Origin: Chloroflexota bacterium
GTDB lineage: Bacteria > Chloroflexota > Dehalococcoidia > JACQGW01
Length of the DNA stretch: 14,326 nucleotides
Direction of reading: 5' to 3'
NCBI GenBank assembly: GCA_016199325.1
Contig: JACQGW010000294.1
Span: forward strand, 1-14,326
The position numbers and the translations under genes are program-made. The first letter of the stretch is position 1. Each line of letters opens with the position of its first letter. The notes under the pieces were generated by a model. It was not told the origin of the DNA, did no database searches, and saw only the letters and a program-made list of their open reading frames with translations. This document shows, in pieces, positions 5,774 through 13,147 of the stretch.

Positions 5774-8017
5774 ATGGCGAAGCAGAAGAAGAAGCCCCAG
5801 TTCAAACCGGTATCGACGGTTCAGGCGAAGGGCGGAGCGCCGGCCGCAGCCACGCCCGAGACGGCGGTTCGCCGCGGGCTCGAGGCGTTCCGGCGCGGCG
5901 ACTATACGACGGCGATCCAGACCTGGCAGCAGGCCCGGCGAAGCGGCGCGCCGGCCGGCGTGGCCGGCGCCCTGGCGGAGGCCATCTTCCGCCGGGCGCT
6001 GGCGACGACGAACCAGGCCCGCCGCGCCCAGGATCTCCAGGAAGCCATCGCGCTGGCTCCCTCGCGAGCCGTCTACCAGTTCCACCTCGGTCTGGCCTAC
6101 CACCGGCAGGGGCAGCTTCGGCGGGCACTGGCAGCCTACGAAGAGGCCCACCGCCTGGCCCCCGCCGACGCCCGGATCGGCCGCCATCTGGCCCTCGCGC
6201 TCCTGGCCGATCCTTCCACCGCGCCGCGCGTCCGGGATCTTTTCAAGGACGCACCGCCGCGTGACGAAGTGGCGATGCGCCTGCGGGCGCTCGCCGATCT
6301 CCGGACGGATGACACGGCGGCGGCCATCGGCGCGCTCGCGGCGCGGAAGACGCCATCGCTGCTGGCCAGCCTGGCGCTGGGGCTCGCTCAGCTCGCCGCC
6401 GGCCAGCTTGAGGCGGCACAGACCGCCCTGGGGCGAGTCCTTCGGAGCCGGCAGCCCATCGGCCAGGTTGCCCGCCAGGCGGCGGTGCTGGCACGTACCG
6501 CCGCACAGGTGCGAACGGGCGATCTGTCCGGCGCCCTGAGGGTGCTGTCCGGCCTGGAGGTGCCGGAGGACCCGGCCTTGCGGCATGCCTTCGCCGACGT
6601 CGGCCGCAGGCTGGCGGTCGAGCTGGTGCTGGCCGAGCGCAGCGGGGAGGCGCTCTCGGCGCTGGAGCGTTCGCTCCGGGCCGAGCCCGATCAGGAGGAC
6701 GCTCGCCGCTGCCTGGGACACCTGCAGGATGTGCTCGGCACGCAGGCTGCCCGCCGCGGCGACTTCGCCACCGCCGCCAGGCACTGGCACGCCGCGCTGG
6801 CGATCCAGCCGGATAACAGTCGGATCGTGCGGAATCTGGCGCTGGCCGAGGAGCGGCTGGAACAGTGGCAGTCGGCCGGCGCTCGATGGGAAGCGCTGAT
6901 CCGCCAGTGGAGGAAGGAGCTCCAGAGCGCCCGCCGCCAGGATGACGCCGCCGCCGCCGAGCTGCGCCAGCGGCTCAACGTCGCCTATCGCCACCTTGCC
7001 GGCACGCATGAGGCGGCAGGCGAGCTGAACGCCGCCGCCCGAACCATCGAGCAGGCGCTCAACTTCGACACCGGCGACGTCGACCTGCGGTTGCGGGCGG
7101 CCGAGCTCTATCTGGCAAATGAGCAGCACAGCGCCGCCATCGAGCACCTCCGGCGCGTTCTCGCCGCACGCCCGAACGACGTCAAGGTCCTGCTCGACCT
7201 GGGGGCGGCCTACGATCTCAAAGGCGACGATCGGCAGGCGCAAGCCTACATGGAACAGGCGCTCGCGCTGGACCCCCAGAACCCGGCGATCAGGAAGACG
7301 CTGGCCAGCACCCACCACGGACGTGCGCATCAACTGGCAGACTCCGGACTGAAGGAGCGCGCCATCGCCGAGTACGAGCGCGCCGTCGAGCTCGATCCGA
7401 GCGATTCGGAGCATTTCGAGTGTATGGCTGCCCTCTACCTGGAGCTCGGCCGGCTTGACGGGGCCGAGGCTGCGTTCGGACGCGTGCTGAAGCTCCATCC
7501 GGGCGATCCGGCGAAGCCGATCCAGATCGGCTCGGAGTATCTGAAGCGCGGATTCCAGAAGGAGGCGGAGAAGCTCTTCAAGCAGGCGCTCCGCTTCAGC
7601 CGAGGCCCCCACATCCAGGCGTCGATTGCCTTGGCCTACCTCCACTGGGGCGACCCCGCCAGGGCCGAGCCATACCTCAAGAAGGTGCTCAAGGGGCGAG
7701 AACCGAACGTGCTGACTCTGGTCGGGCAGATGCTCACGGATCTGGGCCGCGTGGACGAGGCAGTGCCGTACCTGGAGCGCGCGCTAGAGCTCGATCCCAC
7801 AAATGTGATGGCCCGAGCCTACCTGGCCATGGCAAAGACGGGAGAGGACGAAGGCCCCGATGCGGACTTCCAGAGGCTGCTGGCGACCGAAGCGATAGCG
7901 ATAGCGCTGGGTGATCGCAAGCTGCTCAACCGCGTCCGGTCGACGATCGAGAGATTCCGGGAGGTCATGGGCGGCGGGCCCTTTGGCGACGAGCAGGCGG
8001 GAGGAAGAGGACGATGA
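5774..8017 (+). CDS. Large tetratricopeptide-repeat protein of the Hsp70 island
   Basis: 747 aa, no signal peptide or membrane segment, with a basic start (MAKQKKKPQFKP). TPR-like helical pairs are visible from about residue 31 (AVRRGLEAFRRGDYTTAIQTW) and around 100-130. After a more divergent alanine/arginine-rich helical middle, a clear TPR array spans about 435-690, with repeat endings such as LALDPQNP, VELDPSD, LKLHPGD and LELDPTN. TPRs bind peptides and proteins, so a scaffold, adaptor or client-recruiting role for the chaperones encoded next to it is likely; this is inferred from context. The stop overlaps the start of the J-like gene by 4 nt (ATGA). It is the first gene of the cluster and appears to be translated from a leaderless start. 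Confidence 0.9.
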   Translation: MAKQKKKPQFKPVSTVQAKGGAPAAATPETAVRRGLEAFRRGDYTTAIQTWQQARRSGAPAGVAGALAEAIFRRALATTNQARRAQDLQEAIALAPSRAVYQFHLGLAYHRQGQLRRALAAYEEAHRLAPADARIGRHLALALLADPSTAPRVRDLFKDAPPRDEVAMRLRALADLRTDDTAAAIGALAARKTPSLLASLALGLAQLAAGQLEAAQTALGRVLRSRQPIGQVARQAAVLARTAAQVRTGDLSGALRVLSGLEVPEDPALRHAFADVGRRLAVELVLAERSGEALSALERSLRAEPDQEDARRCLGHLQDVLGTQAARRGDFATAARHWHAALAIQPDNSRIVRNLALAEERLEQWQSAGARWEALIRQWRKELQSARRQDDAAAAELRQRLNVAYRHLAGTHEAAGELNAAARTIEQALNFDTGDVDLRLRAAELYLANEQHSAAIEHLRRVLAARPNDVKVLLDLGAAYDLKGDDRQAQAYMEQALALDPQNPAIRKTLASTHHGRAHQLADSGLKERAIAEYERAVELDPSDSEHFECMAALYLELGRLDGAEAAFGRVLKLHPGDPAKPIQIGSEYLKRGFQKEAEKLFKQALRFSRGPHIQASIALAYLHWGDPARAEPYLKKVLKGREPNVLTLVGQMLTDLGRVDEAVPYLERALELDPTNVMARAYLAMAKTGEDEGPDADFQRLLATEAIAIALGDRKLLNRVRSTIERFREVMGGGPFGDEQAGGRGR

Positions 8018-8379
8018 CCGACGACCCGTATGCTGTCCTGGGAGTGGACCGAAGCGCCACCGCCGAGGACGTGCGCAGGGCGTACTTCCGGCTCGTCCGG
8101 CAGTATCCGCCCGAGGCGCATCCCGAGGAGTTCAAGCGCATCCGAACGGCCTACGAAACGCTCCGCTCGCCCCTCCGGCGGGCCGAGCTGGCGTTGCTGG
8201 CGTTCGACGAAACGGTGGCCGAGGTGGACCTGGACCTGATCGCCAGGCTGGCCGGCGGGCGCGATTTCGACGCGGCTGCGGTCTGGCTGGCAGTCGAACT
8301 GAGCGCCTCAGAGCTGTCCCGAACCGATTTTTCAGAAGACCTGACACCAATCAAGGAAGACGAGCTGCTCGGCGCCTGA
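8014..8379 (+). CDS. Mini J-domain protein lacking the HPD motif
   Basis: 121 aa. Residues 4-58 follow the J-domain pattern: DPYAVLGVDRSATAEDVRRAY (helices I-II), RLVRQY, then a helix III-like FKRIRTAYETL. The invariant HPD tripeptide after the tyrosine is replaced by PPE (YPPE at 31-34). HPD is what triggers Hsp70 ATP hydrolysis in known J-proteins, so this is either a non-stimulating J-like protein or one adapted to its unusual partner. The remaining ~60 residues are acidic, contain no Gly/Phe or zinc-finger region and match nothing I recognise. It overlaps the TPR gene by 4 nt (ATGA), with GGAAGAGG as ribosome site, and lies 55 nt before the GrpE-like gene. Confidence 0.87.
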   Translation: MTDDPYAVLGVDRSATAEDVRRAYFRLVRQYPPEAHPEEFKRIRTAYETLRSPLRRAELALLAFDETVAEVDLDLIARLAGGRDFDAAAVWLAVELSASELSRTDFSEDLTPIKEDELLGA

Positions 8380-8393
8380 GGCCCCAGGCTTTT

Positions 8394-8433
8394 TCAAGAC
8401 AAGAAAGCGACTACTCAAGACAAAAAGAGCGAC
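8394..8433 (+). repeat. Imperfect 21-nt tandem duplication before the GrpE-like gene
   Basis: TCAAGACAAGAAAGCGAC at 8394-8411 recurs as TCAAGACAAAAAGAGCGAC at 8415-8433, a period of 21 nt. The second copy ends one base before the ATG of the GrpE-like gene and supplies its weak AAGAG ribosome site. It fills most of the only real gap inside the cluster. Confidence 0.6.
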
Positions 8434-8434
8434 G

Positions 8435-9469
8435 ATGAATCTCTTCGAACGAATTGCGCAGCGATTTGCACCGAGCCCGCCGCCAACACCGCCGAGCCGA
8501 CCGCCGACGGTCCTGGTCGAGTTCCTGGCCGACCGCGGTCGCCTCGAACAGGAGCTGTCCGCGCTCGGCAGCCTGGTGGCGGCGGGCGAGACCAGGAGCC
8601 GTGAGGGACTGGCCGAGCTGGCCGAGCGGCTGGCGGCCGCCAGCGCAGCGATTCAGAGTGCCCTCGCCGGCACCGGGAACGCTATCAAGACCGAGCTTGC
8701 CGCCAGCCGATCTGCGCTGAGCAGCGATCTGGCGACCAGTGCAGCGGCGATCCGGGAGGACCTGGCGCAGAGCCAGGCGACGCTCGCCGAGCAGATCGAC
8801 GGCGTTGGGCGCGAGGTGGGCAAGCTGGGCCGCGAGCAGTTCCGGGCGACCACGCTCCTCGACGGACATAGCGAGACCCTGGACGAGCTGGCCGGCGCCT
8901 GGCGCGAGCACCTCGAGCTGCGTGAGCGAGAGGCCGACGAGGCTCGGCAGGTGCTGGCGCGGCTGGAGGACCAGATCCGGCTCGGCCTGGTCAAGGACCT
9001 GCTGCCGGTGGCCGACGCGCTCGCCGAGAGCATCCGAGCGGCGCGTGATCTCCGGTCGGAGCTCCGGATGCCGCCAGCCCCCGAGCTCCCTCGGCCCTCG
9101 CCCGAGCCCCCTCGGCCCTCGCTCCTGGACTGGCTGCGCGGCGCGCCGCCGCCGCCGGCGCCACCGGTCCCGCCGACGCCGGCGCCACCCAGGTCCAGAA
9201 CACACGATGCCGCGCTGGCGTCGTGGCTGGATGGCCTGCTGCTGGTGGAGCGCAGGCTGCTCGCGCTGCTCGAGCGCGAGGACGTCCGGCCGATCGCGAC
9301 GACCGGCGAGATCTTCGACCCCAACCGGCACATCGCCGTGGCGGTCGAGTCGGATGGCAAGGCACCGGATGGCACGATCGTGAGTGAGGAATTGCGCGGC
9401 TTCACGCTGGGTGACCGAGTTCTGCGACACGCTGAGGTCGTCGTCGCTCGTGGAGGAATTAGTGAGTAA
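8435..9469 (+). CDS. grpE: GrpE-like nucleotide exchange factor with long coiled-coil extension
   Basis: 344 aa against about 170-210 for usual GrpE. After a Pro-rich start (12-24), residues 30-180 are almost all heptad-like Ala/Leu/Glu helix, predicted coiled coil. GrpE features then appear: LVKDLLPVADALAESI (185-200, like the dimer helix LLPVLDNLE), LLLVERRLLALLEREDV (268-284), and a beta-wing with TGEIFDPNRHIAVAVE (290-305) and GFTLGDRVLRHAEVVVA (322-338). Between the helical and wing parts sits an inserted proline-rich segment (about 213-253). GrpE releases ADP from Hsp70, so the adjacent Hsp70 is the expected partner. The ATG at 8435 has a weak AAGAG site. The stop overlaps the Hsp70 GTG by 8 nt. 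It probably works alongside a housekeeping GrpE encoded elsewhere. Confidence 0.85.
   Translation: MNLFERIAQRFAPSPPPTPPSRPPTVLVEFLADRGRLEQELSALGSLVAAGETRSREGLAELAERLAAASAAIQSALAGTGNAIKTELAASRSALSSDLATSAAAIREDLAQSQATLAEQIDGVGREVGKLGREQFRATTLLDGHSETLDELAGAWREHLELREREADEARQVLARLEDQIRLGLVKDLLPVADALAESIRAARDLRSELRMPPAPELPRPSPEPPRPSLLDWLRGAPPPPAPPVPPTPAPPRSRTHDAALASWLDGLLLVERRLLALLEREDVRPIATTGEIFDPNRHIAVAVESDGKAPDGTIVSEELRGFTLGDRVLRHAEVVVARGGISE
9080..9121 (+). repeat. 21-nt in-frame tandem duplication in the GrpE-like gene
   Basis: Two 21-nt units (9080-9100 and 9101-9121) differ at one base. They encode PELPRPS followed by PEPPRPS in the proline-rich insertion, a sign of recent repeat expansion in a flexible linker. 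Confidence 0.75.
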
Positions 9470-11177
9470 GATTGTTGGTATCGATCTGGGGACGACCTAC
9501 TCGCTCGTCGCAACGGTCGAGCAGGGGCGGCCCCGCATCATCGACGACAAGGGGGAGCGGCTGATCCCATCGGTCGTCGGCTTCTCGTCCCAGGGCGAGC
9601 TGCTCGTCGGGACGCCGGCGCGCAACCAGTACGTCCTGGAGCCTGAGAACACCGTCAGGTCGATCAAGCGGAAGATGGGCAGCGGTGAGAAGGTGACGCT
9701 GGCCGGCCACGAGTATTCGCCGCCGGAGATCTCGGCCTTCATCCTGCGCAAGCTGAAGCAGATGGCCGAGCGCGATCTCGGCCGGCAGGTCGAGCGGGCG
9801 GTCATCACCGTGCCGGCCTACTTCACCGACGCGGCGCGCCAGGCGACGAAAGATGCCGGCGAGATCGCCGGCTTCGAGGTCGCCCGTATTATCAACGAGC
9901 CGACGGCGGCGGCGCTGGCCTACGGGCTCAATCGGCAGGACGACCAGAAGGTCACCGTCTACGACCTGGGTGGCGGCACCTTCGACGTCTCGGTCGTCGA
10001 TCTGAGCCAGGGGGTCATCGAGGTGCGCGCCTCCCACGGCAACACGCATCTGGGCGGCGACGACTTCGATGAGCTGATCGTCCAGCACGTCGCCAATCTG
10101 TTCCAGGCGGAGCACGGCATCGACCTGCGACAGGACCGGCGGGCGCTGGCCCGGCTCACCCGGGCCGCCGAGCGGGCAAAGATCACGCTCTCCGATTTCC
10201 CGTACGCTCGTATCACCGAGGAGTACATCGTCCGCCAGGAGCTCAGGCCGCTCCATCTGGACGTCGAGCTCTCACGCGACGACTTCGAGAACATGATCCG
10301 GCCGCTGATCCACTCGACGATGGAGTCGGTCGATCGCGCGATGAAAGACGCCGGGCTGCGGCCGAAGGATATCGAGAAGCTGCTGTTGGTCGGCGGCTCG
10401 ACGCGCATCCCGCTGGTTCGCCAGATGCTCGCCCTGCATCTCGGCCAGGAGCCCCACGCCGAGGTCCATCCCGACGAAGCCGTCGCGCTTGGCGCGGCCA
10501 TCCAGGCGGCGATCATAGAGGGAGAGCCGATTGAGGCGGTGCTCGTCGACGTGGCGCCGCACTCCCTCGGCATCGAGACGGTGAACGTCGTCCTGGGCCA
10601 CCTGTTGACCGACCGGTACACCGTTCTGATTCCCCGGAACACGACGGTTCCGTGCTCCAAGGCCGACTCGTTCTACACGCTGACCCCGGAGCAGGACCGC
10701 GTGCGCATCAAGGTCTTCCAGGGCGAGGAGTCGGTGGCCTCGCGGAATACGCAACTGGGCGAGTTCCTGTTCCAGGGCATCTCGCCGGCTCCGTCGGGCA
10801 AGAATCGCGAGGTCATCGTCCGCTTCGACTACGACGTCAACGGCATCGTCCAGGTGTCGGCCATCGACCGGAAGGCGAACCGCTCGGAAGGGATCAAGGT
10901 TACGGCCACCCGCGAGCGACTGACCGAGGCGGAGAAGGCGGCGAGCAAGGAGAAGCTCGCGGCCGTCGACCGGCGACTGGAGCGTGAGATCGACGCCGTG
11001 CTCCGGCGGGCCGAGCGGCTAATGACCCGCCTGGAAGCAGACGGCCTGGCCGATGCCGCCGAGGGACTGCTCGCCCTCGCCGGGGACCTCGAGCGAGCCC
11101 GCCAGCGCCGCGACTACGACGAGGCCCGGGTGCTGCTGGCGACGCTCAGCGACCTGATGTACACGCATCAAGAGTAG
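9462..11177 (+). CDS. dnaK: Short Hsp70 (DnaK family) chaperone
   Basis: 571 aa. The ATPase domain has IDLGTTYS (7-14), NEPTAAALAYGL (145-156), VYDLGGGTFDVS (167-178) and GGSTRIP (311-317). The linker VLVDVAPHSLG (360-370) matches the canonical VLLLDVTPLSLG. A substrate-binding beta domain runs to about 485, then a helical lid. The N-terminal domain lacks the roughly 23-residue segment that follows residue 70 in proteobacterial DnaK, as in monoderm bacteria. The lid is cut short, ending MYTHQE, and the usual disordered acidic tail is missing; ordinary DnaK is about 610-640 aa. The GTG start at 9462 has GGAGGA ideally placed and overlaps the GrpE-like stop by 8 nt. With its own J-like and GrpE-like genes it is likely a specialised second Hsp70. 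Its 3' end overlaps a convergent gene by 32 nt. Confidence 0.94.
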   Translation: MSKIVGIDLGTTYSLVATVEQGRPRIIDDKGERLIPSVVGFSSQGELLVGTPARNQYVLEPENTVRSIKRKMGSGEKVTLAGHEYSPPEISAFILRKLKQMAERDLGRQVERAVITVPAYFTDAARQATKDAGEIAGFEVARIINEPTAAALAYGLNRQDDQKVTVYDLGGGTFDVSVVDLSQGVIEVRASHGNTHLGGDDFDELIVQHVANLFQAEHGIDLRQDRRALARLTRAAERAKITLSDFPYARITEEYIVRQELRPLHLDVELSRDDFENMIRPLIHSTMESVDRAMKDAGLRPKDIEKLLLVGGSTRIPLVRQMLALHLGQEPHAEVHPDEAVALGAAIQAAIIEGEPIEAVLVDVAPHSLGIETVNVVLGHLLTDRYTVLIPRNTTVPCSKADSFYTLTPEQDRVRIKVFQGEESVASRNTQLGEFLFQGISPAPSGKNREVIVRFDYDVNGIVQVSAIDRKANRSEGIKVTATRERLTEAEKAASKEKLAAVDRRLEREIDAVLRRAERLMTRLEADGLADAAEGLLALAGDLERARQRRDYDEARVLLATLSDLMYTHQE

Positions 11178-12279
11178 GGGGATCTTTTCGCCACCATGCC
11201 CCTTCGACGGCTGCCCAGAGGCCACCGGCGACGAGGGAGTGGCCGCCGAGGACGACGGGGATCGGCGCTGCCAGCGCCGCCCTGGTGAAGGCGCGCACGA
11301 AAGGGTTCTCGATCTCGTCCGGGCGGCCCAGGTCGGAGTTGAAGCGGTCGGCGGCCGAGAGGTCGAGGTGGAAGTGGTGGAAGAGGACGCGGGTGTCGAT
11401 CAGCGCGGCGTTGCCGAGCTCGGCCAGGCTCTCGAAGAAGCGCTCAGGACCGACGGCCGCGAGGTAGTGACCGAGGATCGTCCGCGCCTCGCCGCGCGCC
11501 TCCCGCCCGTGCGACCGCATGCCTCGCTCCTCTGAGAACAGGCGGACCCGGCAGGCCGTCTCCGCTTCGAGATAGGCCCAGATGGGACTGCCGACCCGCC
11601 CGGCGACGAGCAGCTCGGCCCGGTAGTCGGTCATGACCGCCATGGCGGCGCGCAGGCGCTGATCGTCCAGCCCCATCGCGACGACGGCAGCCCGCGCGCG
11701 CGGCCCGGCCGCCGGGTGGTTGGCGAGGATGAGCAGATCGGTCGGCGTGTCGATGTCGAACAGCGTCGCCGCCGACCGCGGTGGCGTCACGACCTCATAG
11801 CCGGCCTGGTCCCGAAGCAGGAGCCCGAGAGGGTTGTCCTGCTCGGGCAGAGGGATCGTCGCGAGCGCGCTGGGCGGCGCGAACCCGATCCAGTCACAGG
11901 AGAAGAGGTTGTTGGCGATGGCCCGCCGGTCGAGCTGGCCGGCCCTGGCCGCCAGCGCAGCCAAGTCCTGGGCCGGCATGAGCGGCGCGCTGGCGCCGCC
12001 GAAGTAGAAGGGGTGGCTGATCCGGTGGCGCTCGACGAGCGCGCGCAGGCTGCGGCCGAAGTGGAACGGCGTGCCGCCGACCTCGACGACCACGCCCGCC
12101 GGCGCCATCGCCGCCAGGTCCCCCGAGTCGGTCGCCAGGATGACACGATCGAAACCGCCCGAGGCGATGGCTCGGTCGAGCAGGTCGAGCGTTGCCGCCT
12201 CCTGGGCGACACGCACGAGCCGCTCCGGCCCTTCGTCGCCCAGACCACCGGCGAAGACCAACAGCGTAGGGATCGCCAA
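11146..12279 (-). CDS. Unknown protein with degenerate MobA/CofC-like nucleotidyltransferase N-terminus
   Basis: 377 aa, family not recognised. The first ~190 residues look like a MobA/CofC-type Rossmann transferase: LLVFAGGLG (6-14), FDRVILATDSGDL (43-55), FYFGGASAPLMPAQDL (91-106) where active enzymes have a metal-binding GDxPLL, and FDIDTPTDL (174-182), the typical DVDTPEDL. The canonical Asp is replaced in GGAS, so catalysis is doubtful. Residues ~200-377 form a second domain, unplaced, with notable ALIDTRVLFHHFHLDLS (292-308) and VVLGGHSLVAGG (342-353). The start is TTG at 12279, chosen for GGAGGGCGAA directly before it. It follows thiS by about 40 nt in the TPP-riboswitch operon, which suggests but does not show a thiamine link. 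Its last 32 nt overlap the convergent Hsp70 gene. Confidence 0.75.
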   Translation of the reverse strand: MAIPTLLVFAGGLGDEGPERLVRVAQEAATLDLLDRAIASGGFDRVILATDSGDLAAMAPAGVVVEVGGTPFHFGRSLRALVERHRISHPFYFGGASAPLMPAQDLAALAARAGQLDRRAIANNLFSCDWIGFAPPSALATIPLPEQDNPLGLLLRDQAGYEVVTPPRSAATLFDIDTPTDLLILANHPAAGPRARAAVVAMGLDDQRLRAAMAVMTDYRAELLVAGRVGSPIWAYLEAETACRVRLFSEERGMRSHGREARGEARTILGHYLAAVGPERFFESLAELGNAALIDTRVLFHHFHLDLSAADRFNSDLGRPDEIENPFVRAFTRAALAAPIPVVLGGHSLVAGGLWAAVEGAWWRKDPPTLDACTSGR

Positions 12280-12292
12280 TTCGCCCTCCGTT

Positions 12293-12317
12293 ACTCATCA
12301 CTCATCACTCATCACTC
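12293..12317. repeat. 7-bp tandem repeat ACTCATC, 3.6 copies
   Basis: Three perfect ACTCATC units plus ACTC lie between the thiS stop and the ribosome site of the next gene on the minus strand. The period matches two other intergenic 7-bp tracts at 2912-2978. No coding or hairpin role is seen. Confidence 0.85.
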
Positions 12318-12320
12318 GTT

Positions 12321-12524
12321 TCAGCCCCCGCCAATCATGCGGAGGATCTCGACGCGATCGCCGGCGCGCAGGATGACGTCGGCGTACCGCTCACGGTGGA
12401 TGACGTCGCCGTTGTGCTCGACGGCGACGGCCAGCGGGTTGACGCCGATCTGGGCCAGGTAGTCCGGCAGTGGCGTCTCGGCCGGCAGCGTGCGCTCCTT
12501 CCCGTTGATCGTCAGCGCAATCAT
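12321..12524 (-). CDS. thiS: Thiamine sulfur carrier ThiS
   Basis: 67 aa ubiquitin-fold carrier beginning [14 protein letters not shown] and ending MIGGG, with the required C-terminal Gly-Gly that is converted to a thiocarboxylate and donates sulfur to thiazole formation on ThiG. The middle motif VAVEHNGDVIHRERY is typical of ThiS. The ATG overlaps the thiE stop by 4 nt (ATGA) behind a GGGGAG site. Its activating enzyme (ThiF) is not in this operon. The CysO-fused E1 in the same window could in principle serve, but that is speculation. Confidence 0.95.
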   Translation of the reverse strand: MIALTINGKERTLPAETPLPDYLAQIGVNPLAVAVEHNGDVIHRERYADVILRAGDRVEILRMIGGG

Positions 12525-13147
12525 CGTTTGCTCCCCAGCGCCGCCGCCAGCCGGGCTGCGGCTCCGGCCGGATCGGCGTCGGCAAGAATAGCCGAGATGG
12601 CGGCGACGCCGTCGGCGCCGGCCGCGATGGCGTCGCCCGCGTTCGCCGCCGTGATCCCGCCGATGGCGAGGATCGGCAGGCGGCAGAGGGCGCGCGTCGC
12701 CGCGATCAGCCCGGGACCAGCCGGCGCCAGCCCAGGCTTCGACGCCGTCGTGAAGATCGTTCCGAGCACGACGTAGTCGGCCCCGGCATGCTCGGCCGCA
12801 GCGGCCTCCTCCGGCCGGTGAACGGACCGGCCGATCAAGAACCCCGATGGGGTCAGCCGTCGGGCCGCCTCGACGGGCAGCCCGCTGCCCGGTAGGTGGA
12901 CGCCGTCGGCGCCGACCGCCAGCGCGACGTCGAGCCGGTCGCTGACAACCACGCGCGCCCGGCCGGCCACCGCCGCCAGCACCCGCGCGACGAGCTCGCA
13001 GAGCTCGCCTGCCGGCAGGTCTTTCTCGCGGACCTGCACCAGCGTCACACCGCCGCTCACCGCTTGCTCGACGGCCGCCGCCAGGTCCGCCGGCACGCAG
13101 ATGCGCCGATCGGTGACGAGACAGAGGGCGGGCCGGGCCAGGCTCAC
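12521..13147 (-). CDS. thiE: Thiamine-phosphate synthase ThiE
   Basis: 208 aa TIM barrel that couples HMP pyrophosphate to thiazole phosphate to give thiamine monophosphate. Visible motifs are LVTDRRI (10-16), QVREKDL (38-44), [19 protein letters not shown] (69-87; the usual ND is SD here), GRSVH (106-110), [15 protein letters not shown] (125-139) and IGGITAANA (162-170). The GTG at 13147 overlaps the thiG stop by 4 nt (GTGA). The open frame continues upstream of this start, but that is antisense-like high-GC read-through inside thiG. The family start (short strand leading to LCLVTDR) supports the GTG. Confidence 0.95.
   Translation of the reverse strand: MSLARPALCLVTDRRICVPADLAAAVEQAVSGGVTLVQVREKDLPAGELCELVARVLAAVAGRARVVVSDRLDVALAVGADGVHLPGSGLPVEAARRLTPSGFLIGRSVHRPEEAAAAEHAGADYVVLGTIFTTASKPGLAPAGPGLIAATRALCRLPILAIGGITAANAGDAIAAGADGVAAISAILADADPAGAAARLAAALGSKR

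Noticed and set aside
5765..7645. 626-codon open frame on the minus strand opposite the TPR gene
   Set aside because: Antisense mirror of TPR coding sequence with low-complexity Arg/Gln/Gly composition and no recognisable motif.
8411..9430. 339-codon minus-strand frame opposite the GrpE-like gene
   Set aside because: Gln/Arg-rich antisense frame without motifs; the plus strand carries the GrpE signatures and coupled overlaps.
11716..12462. 248-codon plus-strand frame crossing the thiS region
   Set aside because: It would overlap thiS and the unknown 377-aa gene antisense and has no motif or ribosome site.
12321..12524. MoaD-type pterin carrier serving the AOR
   Set aside because: The protein sits in a thiG-thiE operon and has ThiS features, so molybdopterin or tungstopterin synthesis is not supported.
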